Below, one piece after another: positions 47,286 through 54,715 of a stretch of DNA of 64,000 nt. The first letter of the stretch is position 1; each line of letters begins with the position of its first letter. A program made the translations under genes and the position numbers. Source of the stretch: Candidatus Agathobaculum pullicola (lineage in GTDB: Bacteria; Bacillota; Clostridia; Oscillospirales; Butyricicoccaceae). Under the pieces are notes generated by a model. The model was given only the letters and a program-made list of their open reading frames with translations, made no database searches and was not told where the DNA came from. The stretch spans positions 1-64,000 of the forward strand of contig DXEF01000034.1 in assembly GCA_019115085.1 (NCBI GenBank). The letters are read 5' to 3'.

Positions 47286-49370
47286 ATGGATAAATATATC
47301 GGCAAACTGCTCGGCGGCCGGTATGAGATCATTGATGTGGTCGGCGTGGGCGGCATGGCAGTCGTTTATCGTGCGCGCTGCCATGTGCTCAATCGCTATG
47401 TTGCCGTCAAGATTCTCAAGGACGAATATGCCAAGGACCCGGATATCCGCAAGCGGTTCTCGATTGAGTCGCAGGCGGTTGCCAAGCTCAGCCATCATAA
47501 TATCGTATCCGTATATGATGTCGGCAGCGAAAACGGCACGGACTATATCGTCATGGAGCTCATCGAGGGCATCACACTCAAGGAATATTTGCAGAAAAAA
47601 GGTCACTTGAGCTGGCATGAGACCGTATTCTTTGCGGAACAGATTTGCCGCGCGCTCATTCATGCACATTCCCGCGGCATCATCCATCAGGATATCAAGC
47701 CGCAGAACGTCATTATCCTGCGCGACGGTACCGCAAAGCTGACGGACTTTGGCATTGCGTCCTTTGCGACCACGCAGGAAACCCGCGTGGTGCAGGAGGC
47801 AATCGGATCGGTGCACTATATTTCGCCCGAGCAGGCGAAGGGCTCCAAGATTGACTACCGGACGGATATTTATTCGCTGGGTGTTGTGATGTACGAAATG
47901 CTCACCGGAAAGCTGCCGTTTGAGGGCGAGACGGCCCTACAGGTCGTTATGCAGCACCTGAACGCCGTGCCGCTTACGCCGAGCGAACTCATGCCCGGTA
48001 TCCCCAAGGGGCTTGATGAGATCGTGATGCACGCCATGTGCGCCAACATCGGCAAGCGCTATGCTTCGGCGGAAGCGTTATACGCGGATTTGGAGCAGCT
48101 CAAAAACAATGTGCAGACGCGCTTTGGCTATGCCCTTACGGAAGCCGAAACGGGTGAAACGCAGATCATCGGCCGCGACGTGCAGCGTGCGGCGCGCCGT
48201 ACCGCCGCGCAGGAGCAGGCGGCTTATGCGGCGGCGCAGCGGCGTGAGACCGCAACAGCAGTGCGTGAGCCGGAAGGATTCTTTGAACGCCTATCCGGGC
48301 GGCCGGGACTGGCCGCGGGTATCGCGGTGGCGGTTGTGGCGGTGATTGCGCTGGTTGTGGTCGGTCTGCTGATTGCCACGGGCGGAAACGGCGAGGAAAA
48401 GCTGACGGTACCGCCGCTGGTTGGGCAGACGATCGACGATGTCATGGCCGATGCGACGTATACCGGTCAGTTTACCATTCAGGAGGCCGCAAACCGGCTA
48501 GAATCCGAGCGTCCGGTCGGTGAAATTTTGGAACAGGACCCCGAACCGGGAAGCAAGGTAACCAAAGGCACAATCATTACGCTGACCGTCTCCGCAGGCG
48601 GTGATAATGTCAGCGACACCTATAAGATTATCGACTTTAAGGGCCGTACGCTCGAATATGCGCAGGCCATGCTGGACGAGCATGATGTCAGCTACCAGAC
48701 CAAGGAGGAATACAGCGAGGAGGTTGAAGCGGGAAAAATTACCCGCACCGATCCCGCTGCTGGTGAGGAGTTGGAAAAGGGCGCGACGCTGACCATTTAT
48801 CTGAGCAAAGGCAAGGAGCAAAAGAAAACCACCGTGCCCGATCTGTATGGCCTGTCGCAGAGCGCTGCGGAAAAGGCGCTGACAGATAAGGGGCTGACAC
48901 TCGGTTCGGTCAATCAGGTGGAAAGCTCCGCGTCGGTCGGCACGGTTGTATGGCAGTCTGTCAACAAGGATACACAGGTCAGCCAGGGAACCGCGGTCAA
49001 CATTCAGATTTCCAAGGGCAAGAGCGAGCAGCCCACCACACCGGACGATTCGGATACGGAAGAAAAGCCGGATACCAACGGTGAGAACAGCGGCGGCAAT
49101 GGCGGAGATACTGGCAATGGCAGCAATGGAGGCAGTACGCAGGAGCCGACCACACCGACCATCGGTTCCGCAACCGTTCCGGTGACGCTGCCGGATAATA
49201 CGGATATGGCGCATGTGGTCATTTCGATAGACGGCGTGGTGCAGTATGACGAGACGCATGAGACCAGCCTGGGCAGCATCTCGGTGCCGCTGACCAGCAC
49301 GCCCGGACAGCATGAGGTTACGGTTAGCGTGGACGGCGTATCCAGCTCGCAGACCTATACGTTCAGCTGA
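47286..49370 (+). CDS. prkC: PASTA-domain Ser/Thr protein kinase PrkC/StkP type
   Basis: 694 residues. Kinase domain 10-275: VGVGGMAVVYRA loop, VAVKIL lysine, catalytic loop H134-Q135-D136-IKPQN, DFGIASF, PEQAKG. Juxtamembrane stretch, one membrane segment (about 343-365), three PASTA domains (about 370-575) that bind muropeptides or lipid II outside, then a Thr/Gly/Asn-rich linker and a small beta-sandwich end domain (about 625-694). The usual HRD arginine is Gln here, making it a non-RD kinase. It would couple wall state to phosphorylation in growth and germination. Confidence 0.95.
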   Translation: MDKYIGKLLGGRYEIIDVVGVGGMAVVYRARCHVLNRYVAVKILKDEYAKDPDIRKRFSIESQAVAKLSHHNIVSVYDVGSENGTDYIVMELIEGITLKEYLQKKGHLSWHETVFFAEQICRALIHAHSRGIIHQDIKPQNVIILRDGTAKLTDFGIASFATTQETRVVQEAIGSVHYISPEQAKGSKIDYRTDIYSLGVVMYEMLTGKLPFEGETALQVVMQHLNAVPLTPSELMPGIPKGLDEIVMHAMCANIGKRYASAEALYADLEQLKNNVQTRFGYALTEAETGETQIIGRDVQRAARRTAAQEQAAYAAAQRRETATAVREPEGFFERLSGRPGLAAGIAVAVVAVIALVVVGLLIATGGNGEEKLTVPPLVGQTIDDVMADATYTGQFTIQEAANRLESERPVGEILEQDPEPGSKVTKGTIITLTVSAGGDNVSDTYKIIDFKGRTLEYAQAMLDEHDVSYQTKEEYSEEVEAGKITRTDPAAGEELEKGATLTIYLSKGKEQKKTTVPDLYGLSQSAAEKALTDKGLTLGSVNQVESSASVGTVVWQSVNKDTQVSQGTAVNIQISKGKSEQPTTPDDSDTEEKPDTNGENSGGNGGDTGNGSNGGSTQEPTTPTIGSATVPVTLPDNTDMAHVVISIDGVVQYDETHETSLGSISVPLTSTPGQHEVTVSVDGVSSSQTYTFS

Positions 49371-49386
49371 CGGGAGGGGCGAAGGT

Positions 49387-50286
49387 TTGATCAAAGGGAT
49401 CATTCTCAAGGGCATCGGCGGGTTCTACTATGTGGACACCGCCGATGGCCTGATTGCGTGCAAGGCGCGCGGACGATTTCGGAAAACGGTAGGCAAACCC
49501 ATTGTAGGCGATCGGGTGACGCTGGAAATTCAGCCGGAGGATGGCACCGGTTATCTGCTCGACATTGCGCCGCGCAAAAACAGTTTGGTGCGGCCTGCGG
49601 TAGCCAACCTCGATCTTCTGGTGGCAGTCGCGTCTGCCGCGCCGCCTGTGACCGACCCGTTTTTGATCGACAAGGTGACGGCGATTGCGGTACACAAGGA
49701 GATCGGCGCGCTGGTGGTTATCAATAAAACGGACGAAAATCCGGGTGACGCGCTGTTTGAAGCCTATCAGAAAAGCGGTATTGACGTGCTGCGTGTCAGC
49801 GCGCTGACCGGCGAAGGCATCGATGCGCTCAAAGAGCGTTTGCGCGGACGTGTGGCGGCGTTTGCGGGCAATTCCGGTGTGGGTAAGTCGAGCGTGCTCA
49901 ATCGCATCGACCCGCAGTTCGGCGCGGCGGTCGGCGCCATTTCCGACCGCATTGGCAGAGGCAAACACACGACACGACATGTCGAGCTGCACCCGATTGC
50001 GGGCGGCGGTTATATTGCGGATACCCCCGGCTTTTCCTCGTTTGAGACCGAGCAGATGGATCTGGTGCTGGCGGAGGACCTGCAATATGCGTTTCCTGAA
50101 TTTGCGCCTTATCTCGGTCAGTGTCGGTTCACTGGCTGCGCCCATGTGAAAGAAAAGGGCTGCGCGGTGCTGGCGGCGGTCGAAGCAGGAGAGATTGCCA
50201 CAAGCCGCCATGAAAGCTATGTGAAGCTGTACGACAGTGTAAAGGATTTGAAGCAATGGGAGATTTCCAAGGGCGGCACGCGCTGA
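49387..50286 (+). CDS. rsgA: Ribosome small-subunit GTPase RsgA
   Basis: 299 residues; TTG start at 49387 after GGGAGGGG. N-terminal OB fold, circularly permuted GTPase order: NKTDE (G4, about 118), SALTGEG (G5), GNSGVGKSS (G1, about 162), then DTPG (G3). Zinc motif C..C.H.....C in CRFTGCAHVKEKGC near the end. Assists 30S maturation. The usual rpe gene is missing after it; thiN follows directly and overlaps by 31 bp. Confidence 0.96.
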   Translation: MIKGIILKGIGGFYYVDTADGLIACKARGRFRKTVGKPIVGDRVTLEIQPEDGTGYLLDIAPRKNSLVRPAVANLDLLVAVASAAPPVTDPFLIDKVTAIAVHKEIGALVVINKTDENPGDALFEAYQKSGIDVLRVSALTGEGIDALKERLRGRVAAFAGNSGVGKSSVLNRIDPQFGAAVGAISDRIGRGKHTTRHVELHPIAGGGYIADTPGFSSFETEQMDLVLAEDLQYAFPEFAPYLGQCRFTGCAHVKEKGCAVLAAVEAGEIATSRHESYVKLYDSVKDLKQWEISKGGTR

Positions 50287-50918
50287 TTTTCGCGGCTGCA
50301 CCCGAAACTGAATATGGTTACATCCGCGCGTTTCTGGACGAGCACCCGGACGCGCTCATCGCCTGTGCGGACGGCGGCCTGCGCCATGCGCGCGCGCTTG
50401 GGCTGCATCCGGATTTTATGATTTCGGATTGCGACTCCATGCCTGAGGTGGAGGGTGCGGAGGTCATCCGACTCAAGCCGGAAAAGGACGACACGGACAC
50501 GCAAGGCTGTCTGCGTGAGGTGTTTCGCCGCGGCTGCACGGAGGCGACGCTGGTCTGCGCGACCGGCGGGCGCATCGACCATATGCTGGCCAACCTGTCG
50601 CTGCTCGAAGAAGCGTATGCGATGGGCGGGCATCTGACCGTACTCGACCGGCAAAACCGTATCGTTTTGCATGAGGGTGGCTGCCGGAAATTCAAAATGC
50701 CGGTGGCGTACCGCTATTTTTCCCTTGTGCCGCTGGACGCTGTGCTGCATGGCGTGACGATTGAAAATGCAAAATATCCGCTTTGCGACGCTACAGTCAC
50801 GCGCGCGGGCATGATTACCATTTCCAACGAGGCGGAGGCAAACGAGATTGTTACGGTCGAAATCCGGGACGGGCGTGCGCTCGTCATCTTTTCGCGCGAT
50901 TTGGACCGCGCTTTGTGA
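50256..50918 (+). CDS. thiN: Thiamine pyrophosphokinase
   Basis: 220 residues. Motifs ACADGGLRHARALGLHPDFMISDCDS (landmarks CADGG and SDCDS), KPEKDDTDTQGCLRE (landmark KDDTDT) and TGGRIDHMLANLSLL. Converts thiamine to thiamine diphosphate. Start in the last codons of rsgA with RBS AAAGGAT. Last gene of the housekeeping run. Confidence 0.93.
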   Translation: MGDFQGRHALIFAAAPETEYGYIRAFLDEHPDALIACADGGLRHARALGLHPDFMISDCDSMPEVEGAEVIRLKPEKDDTDTQGCLREVFRRGCTEATLVCATGGRIDHMLANLSLLEEAYAMGGHLTVLDRQNRIVLHEGGCRKFKMPVAYRYFSLVPLDAVLHGVTIENAKYPLCDATVTRAGMITISNEAEANEIVTVEIRDGRALVIFSRDLDRAL

Positions 50919-50930
50919 AATATCCACACC

Positions 50931-50956
50931 AAAACCGTCCAAACTGGCGGTTTTTT
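50931..50956 (+). terminator. Terminator of the housekeeping run
   Basis: AAAACCGTCC (50931-50940) pairs with GGCGGTTTT (50947-50955) with one bulge, loop AAACT, followed by TT. Confidence 0.65.
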
Positions 50957-50991
50957 CTATTCCTCTGTTTTGCAGTTTTGCAGGCGCAGAC

Positions 50992-51020
50992 TTGCAAAAA
51001 TAAATCGGCAGGCATATAAT
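50992..51020 (+). promoter_or_regulatory. Promoter of aminotransferase gene
   Basis: TTGCAA (50992-50997), 17-bp spacer, TATAAT (51015-51020), 35 bp before the GTG start. Confidence 0.8.
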
Positions 51021-51055
51021 AAAATCATAGAGAGACGAAAAGGGAGTGCTGAGCA

Positions 51056-52255
51056 GTGGCATTGAAACCGATTTCCAGAATCGCGGCGGGGGTACAGGCA
51101 TCGACGACGCTTGTCATTGACTCGCTGTTCAAGCAGATGAAGGCCGAAGGTAAGGATGTGGTCGGCTTTGGCGCGGGTGAGCCGGATTTTCCGACTCCGG
51201 AACACATCAAGCAGGCAGGTATCGAAGCGATTGAGAACAACCAGACCCGCTATACGCCGGCAGCCGGCCTGATGGAGCTGCGCGAGGCGGCATGCTATCA
51301 GCTGAAAGCGGATTTTGGTCTGGACTATGAGGCCAAGCAGATTGTTGTGGCCTCGGGCGCAAAGCACTCGGTTTATATTGCGCTGATGACGCTGTGCAAC
51401 CCGGGCGATGAGGTCGTCATCGCCGCGCCCTATTGGGTCAGCTATTCGGAAATGGTGCAGCAGGCGGGCGCGGTGCCGGTAATCGTGGCTGCGGAAGAGG
51501 AGCAGGACTTCAAGATTACCGCGGCACAGTTGGAAGCGGCCATTACGGAAAAAACCAAGGTGTTTATGCTCAACTCGCCCTGCAACCCGACCGGTATGGT
51601 CTACACCCGTGAGGAGCTGGAAAAAATTGCGGAGGTCTGTTGCCGCCACAACATCTATGTCATTGCGGACGAGATTTATTGCAATCTGGTATATGATGAT
51701 ATTGAATTTGTTTCCTTCGCATCGCTGGGTGAGGATGTCAAGAACCGTACCATCATTGTCAACGGTGTGTCCAAGAGCTATGCCATGACCGGCTGGCGCA
51801 TCGGTTACAGTGCGTCCAATCCGGAATTGGCGCGCGTGATGAGCAACTATTTGAGCCACTCGACTTCCGCCCCCTCCACGATTTCGCAGTATGCGGCAAT
51901 TGTGGCGCTCAAGGGGCCGCAGGAGGATATGCAGGTCATGAAAAAGGCCTTTGAGGCGCGCCGCGACCATTTGGTCGAGCGTATGAACCGCATCGAGGGT
52001 GTCTCCTGCATCAAGCCGCAGGGCGCGTTCTATGTTATGATGAACATGAAGCACTTCCTCGGCAAAACGATGTATGGCAGGAAAATCGAGAGCGCAGAGG
52101 ATTTTGCACAGCTCTTCCTCGAAAAGGGGTTGGTTGCGACGGTGCCGTGCACCGCGTTTGCCGCGCCGGGCTTTATTCGCTGGAGCTACGCAACTTCTCT
52201 GGCGGAAATTGACAAGGGCCTTGACCGGCTGGAGGAGTTCATCAAGAACGCATAG
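51056..52255 (+). CDS. aspB: Class I/II pyridoxal-phosphate aminotransferase (aspartate type)
   Basis: 399 residues, GTG start. Landmarks: GAGEPDFPTPEHI, ASGAKHSVYIAL (about 100), NSPCNPTGMVY (about 172), ADEIYCNLVYD (about 203), PLP lysine in NGVSKSYAMTGWRIGY (about 238). Close to Ib-type aspartate/prephenate aminotransferases; exact donor and acceptor need assay. Monocistronic with own promoter and terminator. Confidence 0.93.
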   Translation: MALKPISRIAAGVQASTTLVIDSLFKQMKAEGKDVVGFGAGEPDFPTPEHIKQAGIEAIENNQTRYTPAAGLMELREAACYQLKADFGLDYEAKQIVVASGAKHSVYIALMTLCNPGDEVVIAAPYWVSYSEMVQQAGAVPVIVAAEEEQDFKITAAQLEAAITEKTKVFMLNSPCNPTGMVYTREELEKIAEVCCRHNIYVIADEIYCNLVYDDIEFVSFASLGEDVKNRTIIVNGVSKSYAMTGWRIGYSASNPELARVMSNYLSHSTSAPSTISQYAAIVALKGPQEDMQVMKKAFEARRDHLVERMNRIEGVSCIKPQGAFYVMMNMKHFLGKTMYGRKIESAEDFAQLFLEKGLVATVPCTAFAAPGFIRWSYATSLAEIDKGLDRLEEFIKNA

Positions 52256-52268
52256 AATGAACCATACA

Positions 52269-52298
52269 AAAAAGGACGTGCTTTTGCACGTCCTTTTT
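52269..52298. terminator. Bidirectional terminator between aminotransferase and GNAT genes
   Basis: AAAAAGGACGTGC (52269-52281) pairs with GCACGTCCTTTTT (52286-52298), loop TTTT. Confidence 0.95.
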
Positions 52299-52304
52299 AT
52301 TGTA

Positions 52305-52946
52305 TCAAAGTGGAGAGAGCAGCGGCAACAGCAGGCGGTATTCGGTGAAGTCTCCGCAAGTGTATACCTGCTTGAGCTTGAAGCCAAAGTGTAGGTACAT
52401 CGGCACGTTTTCGCGCGAGAGTGTCTCGAGTGCAACCGCGGGATAGCCCTGTGCGGCAGCGTGCTCAATGGCACCTTCGAGCAGCTCGCGCGCAACGCCG
52501 GTACCGCGGTAGGGCTTTGCCACTGCAAACTGTGCGATGTAATACGGCCGACCGCAATAGCGTTTGTACCAGTTCGCACTGTGCACCGCCAAAACCGGAC
52601 GGCTGTTGCGCATGATTTGCGCAAGCAGAGAATTGGGGATGTCACGCAGCGCGCGGCTGTGACGCAGGGCGTAGAAAAACTGCCCAATCGGACCGAAGTG
52701 AGACAGGCGGCGCGGGTCAGCGCCCACCAGTGCGCCCGCCAGTGCGCCGTCTGGCGCATCGCACACAAAAACATCGCCGCGCGAGAAAAAGTAGCCTTGC
52801 CCGAGACCGAGTACGGTCGGGCCGATTGCGCGCGCGGTTTCCGGATCGATGCCGGAAAACTGCTGCTGTAATTCCTGCTTTTCGTAAAACTGGTCAAACA
52901 TCAGCGCGGCCAGTGCCGCGCGGTCCTCCTGTCGAGCATTTCGCAT
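52305..52946 (-). CDS. GNAT-family N-acetyltransferase
   Basis: 213 residues, leftward; start MRNARQEDRAALAALM at 52946 follows AGGAGGTG. The acetyl-CoA loop is VAKPYRGTGVARELLEGAIEHA (landmark YRGTGVARELL, about residue 150), followed by GYPAVALETLSRENVPMYLHFGF. Substrate unknown. Single gene converging on the aminotransferase terminator. Confidence 0.85.
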   Translation of the reverse strand: MRNARQEDRAALAALMFDQFYEKQELQQQFSGIDPETARAIGPTVLGLGQGYFFSRGDVFVCDAPDGALAGALVGADPRRLSHFGPIGQFFYALRHSRALRDIPNSLLAQIMRNSRPVLAVHSANWYKRYCGRPYYIAQFAVAKPYRGTGVARELLEGAIEHAAAQGYPAVALETLSRENVPMYLHFGFKLKQVYTCGDFTEYRLLLPLLSPL

Positions 52947-53101
52947 GTTGCGCACCTCCTGTATTCCTTGCAGCCCTGATGATAGCATGTGTGTCCGCGT
53001 CCGTCAAGCGACAGGGCGTATAGGCGTGTCAAATACATGGGGCAGGGTGAAAAATTCTTTGTTTATTGTTACAATATATGCGCGAAACAGGGCGATTTTG
53101 C

Positions 53102-53130
53102 TTGAAATGCGCCGTGTGCGGTGTTAAAAT
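53102..53130 (+). promoter_or_regulatory. Promoter of purB
   Basis: TTGAAA (53102-53107), 17-bp spacer, TAAAAT (53125-53130), 72 bp before the start codon. No purine riboswitch aptamer is recognisable in the short leader. Confidence 0.75.
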
Positions 53131-53202
53131 AAATAGGCTGTATAATTGTCTGCCCATTTGCTGTTGCAATCAGAAAAAGACAGAGTTGAAAGGACGACTG
53201 AC

Positions 53203-54633
53203 ATGAATAACGTGTATGAAAGCCCGCTGTCCTCGCGCTACGCTTCCGAGGAGATGCTGTACGCATTCTCTGCGGATATGAAGTTCTCCACCTGGCGCCG
53301 CCTGTGGGCGTCGTTGGCCAAGGCGGAGATGGCGCTTGGTCTGCCCATCACGCAGGAGCAGGTCGACGAGATGGAAGCGCATCTGACCGACATCGATTAC
53401 GATACCGCGCGTGCACGCGAGAAAGAGGTGCGCCATGACGTGATGGCGCATGTGTACACCTTCGGCAAGGCCGCGCCGGGGGCGGCCGGTATCATCCATC
53501 TGGGCGCGACGAGCGCCTATGTCGGCGACAACACCGATATTATTCAAATCCGAGAGGGCCTGCTGCTGGTGCGCAAAAAGCTCGCAGTCGTGCTGGACAA
53601 GCTCGCGCGCTTTGCGGATACACATAAGGCGCAGCCGACGCTCGGCTTTACGCATTTCCAGCCCGCCCAGCTGACAACCGTCGGCAAGCGTGCGACGCTC
53701 TGGATGAACGAGCTGCTGATGGATTTGAACGAGGTCGAGTACCGTATCGAAAATCTGCGTATGCTCGGCTCGAAGGGCACAACCGGCACGCAGGCATCCT
53801 TCATGGAATTATTTGACGGAGATGAGGCCAAGGTCAAGGAGCTGGAAAAGCGCATCGCGGATGATTTCGGGTTTGCGGGCGTGGTTCCGGTGTCCGGCCA
53901 GACCTATTCGCGCAAAATTGACGCGCAGACGCTCGCGACGCTTGCCGGCATTGCCGAGTCCGCGTCCAAGTTCGCCACCGATCTGCGTCTGCTCCAGCAC
54001 CTCAAGGAGATTGAGGAGCCGTTTGAAAAGCATCAGATTGGCTCATCCGCGATGCCGTATAAGCGGAATCCGATGCGTTCCGAGCGTATCTGCGCGCTGG
54101 CACGCTATGTCATCTGCGACAGCTTAAACCCGGCGTTCACCTCCGCGACCCAGTGGTTTGAGCGCACGCTTGACGATTCGGCGAACAAGCGTATTTCCGT
54201 TCCGGAGGCGTTCCTTGCAGTGGATGCGATTCTCAACATCATGATTAACGTGGTTTCCGGTCTGGTGGTTTACCCCAAGGTCATCCATGCACACGTGATG
54301 AACGAGCTGCCCTTCATGGCGACCGAGAACATCATGATGGATGCGGTCAAGCGCGGCGGCAACCGACAGGAACTGCATGAGCGCATCCGTGAACATTCCA
54401 TGGCGGCAGGTAAGCGCATTAAGGAAGAGGGGCTGGACAACGATCTGATTGACCGCATTGCGGCCGATCCGATGTTCGGTATGACGCGCGAGCAGATTCT
54501 CGAGCACCTCGACCCGGCAGCCTACACCGGCCGCTGCCAGTCGCAGGTGGATGAGTTTTTAAGCGAGTGCGCCCGTCCGGCGATTGCACCCTATCTGGAG
54601 GGAGAAGAGGTTACAGTGGAGATCAACCTGTAA
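53203..54633 (+). CDS. purB: Adenylosuccinate lyase
   Basis: 476 residues. Start MNNVYESPLSSRYASEEM at 53203 (RBS GAAAGGACG) matches the family; the frame is open to 53146. Landmarks HDVMAHVYTFG (about 88), IHLGATSAYVGDNTD (about 110), TLGFTHFQPAQ (about 147) and the signature GSSAMPYKRNPMRSE (about 285). Catalyses two fumarate-releasing steps of purine synthesis in the cytoplasm. This is the longer PurB form typical of Clostridia. Confidence 0.96.
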   Translation: MNNVYESPLSSRYASEEMLYAFSADMKFSTWRRLWASLAKAEMALGLPITQEQVDEMEAHLTDIDYDTARAREKEVRHDVMAHVYTFGKAAPGAAGIIHLGATSAYVGDNTDIIQIREGLLLVRKKLAVVLDKLARFADTHKAQPTLGFTHFQPAQLTTVGKRATLWMNELLMDLNEVEYRIENLRMLGSKGTTGTQASFMELFDGDEAKVKELEKRIADDFGFAGVVPVSGQTYSRKIDAQTLATLAGIAESASKFATDLRLLQHLKEIEEPFEKHQIGSSAMPYKRNPMRSERICALARYVICDSLNPAFTSATQWFERTLDDSANKRISVPEAFLAVDAILNIMINVVSGLVVYPKVIHAHVMNELPFMATENIMMDAVKRGGNRQELHERIREHSMAAGKRIKEEGLDNDLIDRIAADPMFGMTREQILEHLDPAAYTGRCQSQVDEFLSECARPAIAPYLEGEEVTVEINL

Positions 54634-54649
54634 GCGTGCGGCGCCGTGG

Positions 54650-54678
54650 TTGACTTTTAAGTGGTTTCGCAGTATACT
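54650..54678 (+). promoter_or_regulatory. Promoter of secDF
   Basis: TTGACT (54650-54655), 17-bp spacer, TATACT (54673-54678), 38 bp before the TTG start. Confidence 0.85.
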
Positions 54679-54715
54679 ACTTTAGCTGTGTAAGAAAACG
54701 GAGGAGGCAGAAACA

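Noticed and set aside
50957..52897. 646-codon minus frame across the aminotransferase and GNAT region
   Set aside because: Runs in a different frame through a verified GNAT gene and opposite a clear aminotransferase; antisense artefact.
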